This document shows, piece by piece, positions 44,851 to 53,237 of a DNA stretch of 64,000 nt. Every line of letters begins with the position of its first letter. Within the stretch, counting starts at the first letter, position 1. This DNA comes from Bacillus sp. 103mf (GTDB lineage: Bacteria; Bacillota; Bacilli; Bacillales; Bacillaceae_G): the NCBI RefSeq assembly GCF_900116295.1, contig NZ_FPAF01000001.1:1-64000 (forward strand). Reading direction: 5' to 3'. Made by a program: the position numbers and the translations under genes. The notes beneath the pieces are model-generated. The model was not told where the DNA came from. It worked only from the letters and a program-made list of their open reading frames with translations, and ran no database searches.

Positions 44851-46715
44851 GAATGTTTCACCCGTTCCTTTTCTTCACTACGCTTCGCACTGTTCCACTT
44901 TGACATATCTCCTACAAGGTATCCTGTAATGCGGCGAATTCTTTCAAAATCATATTCATTTTCATTCCCACAGCTTGGACATTCATTACTAATTATCCCG
45001 TGATAACCGCAACATTTACAGCGATCAACCGGGTGATTAATAGATCCATATCCTACGCCATACTGGGCCATTGCCTTCACAATTTGCTGTAATGCTTTTT
45101 GATTATGAATAGCCGCTCCGTCCAATTCAATATACGTAATATGACCACCATTACAAAGCGCGTGAAACGGTCCTTCTAAACGAATTTTATCAATTGCTTG
45201 AATAGGATAATAAACAGGAATATGGAATGAATTTGTATAATAATTATGATCTGTTACACCTGTAACTGTTCCAAATTCAGCTCGATCTTTTTTGACAAAT
45301 TTCCCAGATAATCCTTCTGCCGGAGTTGCAATTAATGAGAAATTCAATTGATGTTCCTCTGTTGCTTGATCCATTTTCTTTCTCATATATTCGATAATTT
45401 CATAACCAAGCTTCCATGATTCTACGTCTTCTCCATGATGTTTTCCTGTTAAAGCAACTAAACATTCCGCAAGGCCAATAAAACCTATACTTAATGTACC
45501 TTGTTTTAAAATTTCAGCAACAGTATCTTCCGATTGCAGTTTTTCACCGCCGCGCCATACTCCTTGGGAATATAAAAATTGAAAATCTCTTGATTTTTTC
45601 GTTGATTGATAGGAAAGTCTTTCCAATAATTGACAAATACCTAAATCAACATAATAATTTAAAGCTTCAAAAAAAGCTTCTTTTGATCCACTAATACATG
45701 CTAATTTCACTAAGTTAATAGATGTAAATGATAAATTCCCTCTTCCAATCGCAGTTTCTTCCCCATGAATATTAGACATTACACGCGTACGACACCCCAT
45801 GTAACACACTTCGCTTTGAGGACGCCCATCATAATATGCCGCATTAAATGGTGCATCTAAAAATGAAAAATTAGGGAACAATCGTTTCGCTGTCGTTTCT
45901 ACTGCCAATTGAAACAAGTCATAATTTGGATCTTTCTCTTCAAAATTGACTCCCTTTTTTAACTTAAAAATTTGAATCGGAAAAATTGGTGTTTCTCCTT
46001 TTCCTAATCCAGCTTGAGTCGCTCTTAATAATTGTTTAATTAGTAATCTTCCTTCTTTTGATGTATCTGTTCCGTAATTAATTGAAATAAACGGAACTTG
46101 CCCCCCACCTCTGCTATGCATGCTATTCGAATTATGAATAAACGCCTCACATGCTTGATACGTATCGTTTTCTGTTTCTTTCCACGCAAACTCTTCCATT
46201 TGCTCAGCAGTTAATGGATATGTTGCTAAACGCTTTTTATGCCGTTCAAACGTTTTTCTCACATATGGCGCCAAATCCACGTCAAACAGCGCAAATGATT
46301 GTCCGCCATGCTGCATATTTTGATTTGCTTGAAAAATAATTGAAGAAAGCGCCAAAGCACTTTTAATATCTTGCGGCTGTCGCATATGTCCATGACCTGT
46401 ATGAAACCCGTTTTGAAGCATCTGCGCTAACGGAATTTGCGAACAAGTTGTTGTACCCGTTGCATAAAAGTCTAAATCATGTGGATATAAAATATTTTGA
46501 TCAATTGCTTGTTTCACTGGCTCAGAAAGCAATTGTTCTATCGCATAATATCTTGCACTCTCAGAAGCAAATTTCCCCATCATTCCCATTGGAGATCGAC
46601 CATCAACATTCGCATTTTCTTGCATTAAATCTTGTTCATTTGCATGAACAATTTTCGCAAAAATCCCCTTTAGATTCTCATCATATTCACTGTTTTTTTT
46701 CATTTCTTGATTCAT
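44847..46715 (-). CDS. nrdD: Class III anaerobic ribonucleoside-triphosphate reductase
   Basis: 622 aa. Features: GTTTCSQIPLAQML near residue 88, ISINYGTDTSKEGRL, the C-terminal zinc site CKCCGYHG...CPSCG, and the glycyl-radical loop RRITGYLVGDMSKWN (about residue 600). Supplies deoxyribonucleotides without oxygen. Upstream sequence has FNR- and NrdR-like motifs. Shorter than the ~700-residue E. coli enzyme because it lacks an N-terminal ATP-cone, consistent with the low-mass class III form. Confidence 0.95.
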   Translation of the reverse strand: MNQEMKKNSEYDENLKGIFAKIVHANEQDLMQENANVDGRSPMGMMGKFASESARYYAIEQLLSEPVKQAIDQNILYPHDLDFYATGTTTCSQIPLAQMLQNGFHTGHGHMRQPQDIKSALALSSIIFQANQNMQHGGQSFALFDVDLAPYVRKTFERHKKRLATYPLTAEQMEEFAWKETENDTYQACEAFIHNSNSMHSRGGGQVPFISINYGTDTSKEGRLLIKQLLRATQAGLGKGETPIFPIQIFKLKKGVNFEEKDPNYDLFQLAVETTAKRLFPNFSFLDAPFNAAYYDGRPQSEVCYMGCRTRVMSNIHGEETAIGRGNLSFTSINLVKLACISGSKEAFFEALNYYVDLGICQLLERLSYQSTKKSRDFQFLYSQGVWRGGEKLQSEDTVAEILKQGTLSIGFIGLAECLVALTGKHHGEDVESWKLGYEIIEYMRKKMDQATEEHQLNFSLIATPAEGLSGKFVKKDRAEFGTVTGVTDHNYYTNSFHIPVYYPIQAIDKIRLEGPFHALCNGGHITYIELDGAAIHNQKALQQIVKAMAQYGVGYGSINHPVDRCKCCGYHGIISNECPSCGNENEYDFERIRRITGYLVGDMSKWNSAKRSEEKERVKHS

Positions 46716-46759
46716 TCCTTAACCCCCAACAACATCTAGTTCATTTACCATCAAAATGA

Positions 46760-46799
46760 TACAACATATAGTAAGAGTAAATCTGTGATAAATGTAACA
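46760..46799 (-). promoter_or_regulatory. NrdR-like and FNR-like sites upstream of nrdD
   Basis: ACAACATATAGTA (about 46761-46773) resembles an NrdR box, and TGTGA-N6-TAACA (46784-46799) matches the FNR/CRP half-site pattern in nine of ten fixed positions. Both lie 45-85 bp before the nrdD start. Confidence 0.4.
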
Positions 46800-46967
46800 T
46801 TCTTGTGAAAGTTTTTTTAAGATCTATTGAATCTTTTTTCTCATATTTCCAAATCGAAATTTCATCTTACAAAAAATAAATGTGATCTTTACAAATGTGT
46901 GGTACAATATACGGGAAAAACTCTTTTTACCCTTTATCAACACATTTGAATAAAGGAGACTGAACTT

Positions 46968-47561
46968 ATGCTTACATATCTTTTATTTATCGTTGCCTAT
47001 TTACTTGGCTCGATTCCATCTGCACTTGTTGTTGGAAAAATTGGTTATGGAATCGATATTCGGGAACACGGCAGCGGAAATTTAGGAGGAACGAATACAT
47101 TTCGTACGCTAGGGAAAAAAGCAGGTTTTATTGTTACAATTGCTGATATTTTAAAAGGGACATTGGCTACAGCGCTACCGATCATTTTCGGATTAAATAT
47201 CCATCCCTTATGGTTTGGATTAGCTGCGGTACTAGGGCATGTATACCCAATCTTCGCGAAGTTCCGCGGCGGAAAAGCAGTTGCTACTTCTGCTGGTGTA
47301 CTATTATGCTACGCACCACTTACCTTTTTAATATTAGCTGTGGTCTTTTTCACCCTACTATTTACAACGAGATACGTTTCACTTTCTTCTATGATAACAG
47401 CTATCGCCGCTGTTATTGCATCAATTATAAACGGGGATAAAATCTTCATTGTTGCCATGTGTTTATTAGCTGGTATGGTTATTTATAGACACCGTGCAAA
47501 TATTGGACGAATTATAAATAAAACAGAACCAAAAGCAAAATTAACAAAAAAACAAAAATAA
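46968..47561 (+). CDS. plsY: Acyl-phosphate glycerol-3-phosphate acyltransferase
   Basis: 197 aa, five hydrophobic spans. PlsY motifs: [17 protein letters not shown] (about 33-49), [21 protein letters not shown] (about 88-110) and the C-terminal [11 protein letters not shown]. It transfers acyl groups from acyl-phosphate to glycerol-3-phosphate at the membrane, the first step of phospholipid synthesis. AAAGGAGACTG upstream. It is divergent from nrdD and followed by a terminator; same neighbourhood as B. subtilis yneS. Confidence 0.96.
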   Translation: MLTYLLFIVAYLLGSIPSALVVGKIGYGIDIREHGSGNLGGTNTFRTLGKKAGFIVTIADILKGTLATALPIIFGLNIHPLWFGLAAVLGHVYPIFAKFRGGKAVATSAGVLLCYAPLTFLILAVVFFTLLFTTRYVSLSSMITAIAAVIASIINGDKIFIVAMCLLAGMVIYRHRANIGRIINKTEPKAKLTKKQK

Positions 47562-47576
47562 GATTGTGACCCACAT

Positions 47577-47630
47577 AACGCAAAAAGGAAACGCAAAGCA
47601 TATAAATGGCGTCTTTTTGCGTTATTTTTT
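47577..47630 (+). terminator. Terminator of plsY
   Basis: AACGCAAAAAG pairs with CTTTTTGCGTT, with inner CGC/GCG pairing, followed by ATTTTTTAT. Confidence 0.75.
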
Positions 47631-47669
47631 ATACTAAAAGAAAAAGCGATTATGTTGGAGGAATACTAA

Positions 47670-47960
47670 ATGAACATTTCAGTATCAAAAGAAGCACTAA
47701 ACTGGTATAAAAACGAGCTTGGTTTACAAACAGGCGATACTCTTCGCTTTTTCGTACAATATGGTGGATGTAGTACTGTTCAAAAAGGTCTTTCATTAGG
47801 AATTCGTAAAGATGATCCAGCTACTCCTGTTGTACAATTTCAAGAAGATGGTATTACTTTCTTTATTGAAGGCGATGATGAATGGTTCTTTGATGGGCAT
47901 GATTTGTCTGTTACATTTAACGCTGATGACGAGTTCCCGCAATTTCATTATGTAAAATAA
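47670..47960 (+). CDS. yneR: HesB-like protein, YneR-like
   Basis: 96 aa. HesB/IscA-like beta fold (ALNWYKNELGLQTGDTLRFFVQYGG near the start; EDGITFFIEGDDEWFFDGHDL). Only one Cys is present (GCSTVQ, about residue 31), so it lacks the three-Cys set of A-type iron-sulfur carriers. AGGAGG ribosome site. Gene order plsY-yneR-yneP matches B. subtilis. Role unknown. Confidence 0.88.
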   Translation: MNISVSKEALNWYKNELGLQTGDTLRFFVQYGGCSTVQKGLSLGIRKDDPATPVVQFQEDGITFFIEGDDEWFFDGHDLSVTFNADDEFPQFHYVK

Positions 47961-47986
47961 AAAACGTGGCCTACGCCACGTTTTTT
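47960..47986. terminator. Shared convergent terminator
   Basis: AAAACGTGGC pairs perfectly with GCCACGTTTT around CTAC. A and T runs serve both convergent genes. Confidence 0.85.
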
Positions 47987-48407
47987 ATTGCTTTTTAATT
48001 TTCTCGTATGCCTCATACCATTCTGGGTACAATTTTTTAAATGACACCGGACGAAAGCCCTCTTTTTTGGCACAAATATTTGTTGTAAATGCTGTAATAC
48101 AACGCTCACCGTTTCCATTATAAATTTCATAGCCATATACAACACGTAGTGGGCTCACAGACTCCACCCATGTTTTCACAATAGCCTTTTCTCCGTAACG
48201 CATTGCTTTTCGGTATGTAATTTGCAAATCAAGTACAGGAGATATAATCCCATCATTCTCCATTTCAACATACGAAAACCCTAAATCTTGAATTAATTTC
48301 GTACGGCCAAGTTCTAACCATACTAAATAATTTGCGTGGTACACGACACCCATTTGATCTGTCTCTGCATAACGGATCTCAATCTCCTGTTCTGCTATAA
48401 ACATCAT
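47985..48407 (-). CDS. yneP: Hot-dog acyl-CoA thioesterase, YneP-like
   Basis: 140 aa, 4HBT family. Active-site motif RYAETDQMGVVYHANYLVWLE (about 12-32: YADTDxxGHVxxxxY-type, with Asp near 16 and His near 24), then the RYGEKAIVKTW strand. Hydrolyses acyl-CoA thioesters. Conserved neighbour of the tlp/sspN and yneR genes. Convergent with yneR. Confidence 0.9.
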   Translation of the reverse strand: MMFIAEQEIEIRYAETDQMGVVYHANYLVWLELGRTKLIQDLGFSYVEMENDGIISPVLDLQITYRKAMRYGEKAIVKTWVESVSPLRVVYGYEIYNGNGERCITAFTTNICAKKEGFRPVSFKKLYPEWYEAYEKIKKQ

Positions 48408-48513
48408 TTTAACTCCTTCTCGCTTGCATTTCTTTCTACACCTTTAATCATAATACAGAGAATCTGAAAATAAAATAGAAGCGGCGGATCTTTTTCCTTA
48501 AAGGAGTGAGCAT

Positions 48514-49803
48514 ATGCTACAAATCATAACTGTACGAAGCGGCGATAACGTGTATAAATTAGCTAAGCAGTACGGAACAACAGCTGAAACAATTGTGAAA
48601 GACAATGGGTTAAATCCAGCTGAAACACTCGTCGTCGGGCAAGCATTAATTGTGAATACACAGGGAAATACCTACTATGTACAACCTGGCGATAGCTTAT
48701 ATAAAATAGCCTTAACCTACAACGTACCTCTTGCCAGCCTAGCAAAAGTAAATCATTTATCATTAAAATCCGCACTCCAAGTCGGACAGCAACTATATGT
48801 ACCAAAAGGAACAAAAAAAATTATTGAATCCATTGCCTATTTACAACCATCTACAATTCCAATTAAAGAAAGCTTAATTGCTTCCACCAAAGCGATCAAT
48901 TCATATTTAACCTATTTGGCCTACTTTAGCTTTGAAGCAAAACGTGATGGAACACTGAAAGAACCTACCCAAACATCTGAAATCGTCTCAATTGCAAAAC
49001 AAGGGCAGACGATTCCAATGCTTGTTATTACAAATCTTGAAAATGGAAGTTTTAGCTCTGAATTAGCAAGCATTATTTTACGCAATGAAACCATTCAAAA
49101 TACGTTTATTACAAACATTTTACAAACCGCTCAAAAATACGGAATGCGTGATGTCCACTTCGATTTCGAGAACTTTGCACCGGCAGACCGCGAAGCATAT
49201 AATCAATTTTTACGCAAAGTAAAAACACGTCTACCAAAAGGATATACACTTAGTACAACTGTCGTTCCAAAAACAAGTTCAACTCAAAAAGGTCCAGCTG
49301 CAGCTCATGATTATAAAGCACAAGGTGAAATTGTTGATTTCGTTGTCATTATGACATACGACTGGGGATGGCAAGGTGGACCGCCTCTTGCAGTATCTCC
49401 AATTGGTCCTGTAAAACAAGTCATTCAATATGCAAAATCACAAATGCCGCCGCGGAAAATTATGATGGGGCAAAACTTATACGGATTTGATTGGATTGTT
49501 CCGTTTAAACAAGGGAATCCTCCTGCAAAAGCAGTTAGTTCTATTGCTGCCGTTGCGCTTGCCCGAAAACACAATGTCCCAATTCAATACGATTTCACTT
49601 CTCAAGCTCCTCATTTCAATTATTACGATGCAAATGGAGTAAAACATGAAGTATGGTTTGAAGATGCTAGGTCTGTTCAAAGTAAGTTTAATTTAATAAA
49701 GGAACAAGGAATTCGCGGTATCAGTTATTGGAAAATCGGCTTACCTTTCCCGCAAAATTGGCGTCTCCTTACTGAAAACTTTTCTATTACAAAAAAAGGC
49801 TGA
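48514..49803 (+). CDS. sleL: Spore cortex hydrolase, LysM-GH18 (SleL/YaaH type)
   Basis: 429 aa. Two LysM modules (about 2-47, RSGDNVYKLAKQYGTTAETI; about 50-95, VQPGDSLYKIALTYNVP), then a GH18 catalytic domain with the acid/base motif YGMRDVHFDFENFAP (Glu near 222), IMTYDWGWQGG and YWKIGLPFPQNW. SleL is an N-acetylglucosaminidase that acts on cortex fragments with muramic-delta-lactam during germination. No signal peptide, as usual for this spore protein. Own ribosome site AAAGGAGTGAG. Confidence 0.93.
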   Translation: MLQIITVRSGDNVYKLAKQYGTTAETIVKDNGLNPAETLVVGQALIVNTQGNTYYVQPGDSLYKIALTYNVPLASLAKVNHLSLKSALQVGQQLYVPKGTKKIIESIAYLQPSTIPIKESLIASTKAINSYLTYLAYFSFEAKRDGTLKEPTQTSEIVSIAKQGQTIPMLVITNLENGSFSSELASIILRNETIQNTFITNILQTAQKYGMRDVHFDFENFAPADREAYNQFLRKVKTRLPKGYTLSTTVVPKTSSTQKGPAAAHDYKAQGEIVDFVVIMTYDWGWQGGPPLAVSPIGPVKQVIQYAKSQMPPRKIMMGQNLYGFDWIVPFKQGNPPAKAVSSIAAVALARKHNVPIQYDFTSQAPHFNYYDANGVKHEVWFEDARSVQSKFNLIKEQGIRGISYWKIGLPFPQNWRLLTENFSITKKG

Positions 49804-49820
49804 CAATTGTCAGCCTTCTC
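49793..49820. terminator. Convergent terminator, sleL and tlp
   Basis: AAGGCTGACAATTGTCAGCCTT, a perfect 22-bp palindrome with A and T runs, serves both strands. Confidence 0.85.
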
Positions 49821-50048
49821 TTACTGATTGCGATATGCAGCTTCCTCTTTAATCTCTTTTCGCATTCCTTCGATACTTTCCATACGGCGCTCATTTTTCG
49901 CTTCAATTGCAGCACGGTCTTTCTCATTTGAAAACTCCGCAGCTTCCCTTGCTTCGTTCATATTTTCAATTGTGTTATATACCGCCTCTTGCAATTTCTC
50001 AACGTTATCACTACGATCATCCGGATTTGCTTTATATTGTTCGGGCAT
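49821..50048 (-). CDS. tlp: Small acid-soluble spore protein Tlp
   Basis: 75 aa from the ATG at 50048 ([20 protein letters not shown] is within the family start), with AGGAGGAAGAC upstream; a start 12 codons earlier lacks a site. Highly charged and helical, with [20 protein letters not shown] and the Ala/Glu-rich body normal for Tlp. Made in the forespore. In B. subtilis it forms an operon with sspN; here a terminator hairpin lies between them. Confidence 0.92.
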   Translation of the reverse strand: MPEQYKANPDDRSDNVEKLQEAVYNTIENMNEAREAAEFSNEKDRAAIEAKNERRMESIEGMRKEIKEEAAYRNQ

Positions 50049-50117
50049 CCTGTCTTCCTCCTTTATTAAAAATACATACGACATTAGTTTGTAAAAAACG
50101 CATGTAATTATGTATGT

Positions 50118-50150
50118 AAAAAAAGAAGGAGAATGATTCCATTCTCCCTC
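50118..50150 (-). terminator. Terminator-like hairpin between sspN and tlp
   Basis: GGAGAATG pairs with CATTCTCC, followed by TTCTTTTTTT on the minus strand. Confidence 0.65.
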
Positions 50151-50153
50151 TTT

Positions 50154-50288
50154 CTAACCGTTATCAACAATCGGTTGTTTCCCTGATTTATCTTGCATTT
50201 GCTTTCCTTTATTACCGCCTGCTGTTCTTGATTGCATCCCAATCTGATTTGGTGCAAAATCTTGTGGTTTTTTCTTTGGATTACCCAT
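50154..50288 (-). CDS. sspN: Small acid-soluble spore protein SspN
   Basis: 44 aa, [20 protein letters not shown] start and KQPIVDNG end, matching the conserved SspN pattern (MGN, PxHxGT-like, NKGxxMxDxSGxxPxI). Too short for most ORF scans. GGAGGCGAT ribosome site. An ATG one codon earlier is also possible. Forespore-specific; followed by tlp as in B. subtilis. Confidence 0.9.
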   Translation of the reverse strand: MGNPKKKPQDFAPNQIGMQSRTAGGNKGKQMQDKSGKQPIVDNG

Positions 50289-50330
50289 CATATCGCCTCC
50301 TTACAACTAGTATCATTCTAGTTGCAAGAA

Positions 50331-50474
50331 TTATTCAGCCTGTTTAAAAATACGTATTTCATATCGTTTTTCTAATTTTTCTTCAATCCGTTCAATCGCA
50401 TCCCGATCATTAAGTAGTTGCCGTTTATTTTCTTTCACAAGCTCTTCAAACGATTTTCGCCGAGTTCTTCTCAT
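50331..50474 (-). CDS. fbpB: FbpB-family small basic protein
   Basis: 47 aa. RRTRRKSFEELVKENKRQLL, then IERIEEKLEKRYEIR: the small, basic, Fur-regulated FbpB pattern (RKSFEDLVxxNKxELLxxxxxLxKIExRxE). FbpB-type proteins act with the sRNA FsrA in iron sparing in B. subtilis. AGAGAGGGTG ribosome site. No clear Fur box was found upstream. Confidence 0.75.
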   Translation of the reverse strand: MRRTRRKSFEELVKENKRQLLNDRDAIERIEEKLEKRYEIRIFKQAE

Positions 50475-50582
50475 ACTGTTCACCCTCTCTTTCGTATTAC
50501 TAGTATGAACAGCAAAAAAACACTCTAATCAGATTTGTGAGAAAATTTTATTTTCCGGACATACAATTCAACTAACTTCACT

Positions 50583-51464
50583 TTAAGAATGCTGCAATAT
50601 TTGATTTACTTCCTCATACGCTTCAAGAATCATACCTTCAAAAGCAACTATATCTTCAGGTCCATCAATCCTCATTCTTGTAAGACCCCATTCACTTTTC
50701 GTAGCAGCTTCACATATAACGTTCGGATACAATGTTGCTATTTCATCTTGTCCTTTATTTGTTAATACATATTTTTTTCTGCCCTTTAGCTTAATTCTTA
50801 CAAATGAATGCATTGCTTTAATGTCCAAATAATTCCCAACACTGGCGGAACGAATGGCTGTTGTATCTTTATTATGCTTTTCCAATATTTCTTTTACAAT
50901 CTCATATGCTCTTTCTTCTTCCTTTGTTATACCTTTCTTTTTTTCTTCTCCAACCTTTATCTCTACACACTTTTGATATACAGCTGCACAAGTGAAACAG
51001 TCATCTAATGCATTATGAGAGGCTACCTCAATTTGTAACAATCGCTTGAGAGTTTCCAATTTATGGTTTGGTGTATGTTTTATATATCGTTTTGCTAAAC
51101 TAAGTGTATCAAGCACGACATTTTTCGGTGTACCAAGTCTTAATCGTTCCATATTACTCTTTAAAAATCTCATATCAAAAGAAGCATTATGAGCAATAAT
51201 TGTGTCTTCTCTAAGAAATGAAACGAACTCTGGTAATACAATATCAATTGTCGGCGCAGCTGCAACATCAAAATTTCGAATCCCCGTCAACATCGTAATG
51301 CGACTTGGAATCATTTTCTCTGGGTTCACATACGAAACAAATTGATCTGTACATATATGATTTCGATATCGAATCGCAGCCATTTGAATAATGCTATCTT
51401 GATAAGGATTGAACCCAGTTGTTTCAAAATCAATTACAACATAATCTCCTGTAAATGTTTCCAT
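50583..51464 (-). CDS. DnaQ-like 3'-5' exonuclease
   Basis: 293 aa. The exonuclease domain (about 1-170) has all three motifs: DFETTGF (Asp12, Glu14), HNASFDMRF and HNALDD with the final catalytic Asp. The ~110-residue C-terminal part (KKGITKEEERAYEIVKEIL, then YVLTNKGQDEIATLYP) is not a polymerase domain and looks like a winged/helical extension. Probable proofreading or RNA/DNA-trimming role. The family is common in Bacillus, but the exact substrate is unknown. Confidence 0.9.
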   Translation of the reverse strand: METFTGDYVVIDFETTGFNPYQDSIIQMAAIRYRNHICTDQFVSYVNPEKMIPSRITMLTGIRNFDVAAAPTIDIVLPEFVSFLREDTIIAHNASFDMRFLKSNMERLRLGTPKNVVLDTLSLAKRYIKHTPNHKLETLKRLLQIEVASHNALDDCFTCAAVYQKCVEIKVGEEKKKGITKEEERAYEIVKEILEKHNKDTTAIRSASVGNYLDIKAMHSFVRIKLKGRKKYVLTNKGQDEIATLYPNVICEAATKSEWGLTRMRIDGPEDIVAFEGMILEAYEEVNQILQHS

Positions 51465-51719
51465 AACCTTCTCCTCAGCTTTTTATTTATATTATAACTT
51501 AATATAAGAAACTCAATTATATATTTTTCTCCATCTAAGTCGCTGCTATGCAGAATACAATATGACCGCTACTGACTTACTCCTTTTGTTTTAAACCTTG
51601 CGTGTGGTAGAAAAAGGCCCTGACCGCTTCTATACACAGCCAGATGCTCTCGCCCATCTAAAAAGAAAGGAGCTTTTATGTCATTTTTTAACTCCCTTAT
51701 ATATAGCTTTTAAATAGAA
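51465..51719. other. Intergenic stretch occupied mostly by repeat copy B
   Basis: No gene. The first ~70 bp may hold the promoter of the leftward exonuclease gene. The rest is repeat copy B, up to the terminator of the thiol-disulfide oxidoreductase gene. Confidence 0.55.
51534..51692 (+). repeat. Dispersed repeat, copy B
   Basis: GTCGCTGCTATGCAGAATACA, GTGTGGTAGAAAAAGGCCC, TGACCGCTTCTAT, CCAGATGCTCTCG and TAAAAAGAAAGG blocks shared with copies A and C. Copy B and copy C agree best in the 5' half. Confidence 0.75.
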
Positions 51720-51748
51720 AATAGGAATGGTACACATCCCATTCCTAC
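51720..51748 (-). terminator. Terminator of thiol-disulfide oxidoreductase gene
   Basis: AGGAATGG pairs with CCATTCCT around an 8-nt loop, then ATTTTCT on the minus strand. Confidence 0.7.
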
Positions 51749-51757
51749 TCTCATCTT

Positions 51758-52333
51758 TTACTTTAAATTCGCAACTCTTTTCTCCATTTCCTTCACCGTC
51801 ATCGGTCCAATAAATTTATCCTGGATAACACCTTTTGTATCAACAAAATATGACGTTGGAATTGTAATAACTTTATAAGTAGTTGTTACCTTTATATCTG
51901 TATCAAGAAGAACCGGGAAGGTAATCCCTTTCGCTTCTGCAAATTTTCGAACCTTCTCTTTCCCTTCAGTTCCCTCTGACACTGTATAATTTACCGCTAA
52001 TATTTCTACATCCTTCTGATATTTACTATAAAACTCCTGCATATCTGGCATTTCTTGCTGACATGGACCGCACCATGTTGCCCAAAAGTTCACAATAACC
52101 TTCTTACCCTTTAAATCAGAGAGCTTTACCTTAGTACCGTCAAGCTTGGACAATTCAAAATCAGGTGCTATTTTTCCAATTTCAATGCCATTTTGCGCAA
52201 TTACTTCTTTTTCATCCTCTGTACTTTGCTTTTGATTATCTGCTACTTCTACTTTCTCTTTCCCAAACTGCTCATATATTGCATAACCAGCTAAACCTAA
52301 TAACACAACAACAATTGCTATTTTCCGCCACAT
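51758..52333 (-). CDS. Membrane-anchored thiol-disulfide oxidoreductase (TlpA/ResA type)
   Basis: About 191 aa from the ATG at 52333 (MWRKIAIVVVLLGLAG); an in-frame ATG three codons earlier overlaps the site. One uncleaved transmembrane anchor (about 4-20), a charged linker, then a thioredoxin fold with the WCGPC active site (about 85-90) and the cis-Pro ITIPTSYF region. Reduces disulfides on the outer side of the membrane. In B. subtilis the similar YneN also lies near sspN-tlp. ResA or StoA roles cannot be separated by eye. Confidence 0.88.
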   Translation of the reverse strand: MWRKIAIVVVLLGLAGYAIYEQFGKEKVEVADNQKQSTEDEKEVIAQNGIEIGKIAPDFELSKLDGTKVKLSDLKGKKVIVNFWATWCGPCQQEMPDMQEFYSKYQKDVEILAVNYTVSEGTEGKEKVRKFAEAKGITFPVLLDTDIKVTTTYKVITIPTSYFVDTKGVIQDKFIGPMTVKEMEKRVANLK

Positions 52334-52661
52334 ATACACCATTCCTTATGTTTTATCTTTGTCTCCTAGATTCTCAAAAATGAAAGTTTTACTTTATTTT
52401 AGCTTATACGGAGAAAGATGGAAATATTCTCTATAGAAAAGAAAGTATATAATAGAAAAAATTAAGATTACATACACCCCTCACAATAAGAGAAAATAGA
52501 TGTTTTCTAGTTCAGCTCAATCAAATACCACTTTTCAGTACATACGAATACTTATTTCTAAAACAATGTCATACACATTAATGAATGACATCTTTCATAC
52601 ACGGAATTACACATTAAATGGTATTTTTAATTCCCACCATTTTTAAAGTGAACATAACCCG
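52334..52661. other. Intergenic region, no gene seen
   Basis: About 330 bp of AT-rich DNA. A TGTCAT...ATGACA pair near 52567-52588 and TATAAT-like boxes near 52448 may be promoter elements. Nothing stronger is visible. Confidence 0.5.
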
Positions 52662-53090
52662 TTAATGACTCATATATGATAAAGCAAGTTTTCCAATCCA
52701 TATAAAAACAATTAGCCAAATACAAATGATAAAAAATGCTGTTATCCAATTCTTAGGTTTATTTATAAGCAATTTCTTTTCCATTTCCCTTTTACAATCC
52801 TCTAATACTTCTTTAGGGATAAGCTTTAACGCCAAGTAAACACCTAAAGGAACAAGAATAAGATCGTCAAGATACCCTAAGATTGGAATGAAATCTGGAA
52901 TTAGGTCAATAGGACTGAAAGCATAAGTAACAACAAGCATTGTAAATAACTTAGCATACCAAGGGACCCTTTCATCTCGATATGCTAAATACAGCACAAG
53001 AAGTTGTTTCTTTAAATCCCTAGCCCATTTTTTTATTTTCTGTATAATTGATAAACCTTTTTCCGTTTGTATCCGTTTATTTTGACTCAA
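52662..53090 (-). CDS. YkvA/DUF1232-family membrane protein
   Basis: 142 aa. Contains the DUF1232 core: RDERVPWYAKLFTMLVVTYAFSPIDLIPDFIPILGYLDDLIL (in parts: YAFSPIDLIPDFIP, LGYLDDL, about 38-80), then a C-terminal hydrophobic helix. A basic N-terminal helix precedes it. Function of the family is unknown; membrane location is likely. Stand-alone gene. Confidence 0.88.
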   Translation of the reverse strand: MSQNKRIQTEKGLSIIQKIKKWARDLKKQLLVLYLAYRDERVPWYAKLFTMLVVTYAFSPIDLIPDFIPILGYLDDLILVPLGVYLALKLIPKEVLEDCKREMEKKLLINKPKNWITAFFIICIWLIVFIWIGKLALSYMSH

Positions 53091-53157
53091 AACAGATCCC
53101 CTTCATTTTCTTGTAATTTTATATTCAATATTAAACTATTAAAAAATTGTTGTAGAC

Positions 53158-53192
53158 TGAAAAAGTGTTTCCTTATGTGAAAACACTTTTTG
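53158..53192. terminator. Terminator of MurF-like gene
   Basis: AAAAGTGTTT pairs with AAACACTTTT around a 10-nt loop, with A and T runs on the two sides. Confidence 0.75.
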
Positions 53193-53237
53193 TTCTCCTA
53201 ACTTGTGCCAGTGGAGTTAAATGATTACCTTGTATGG

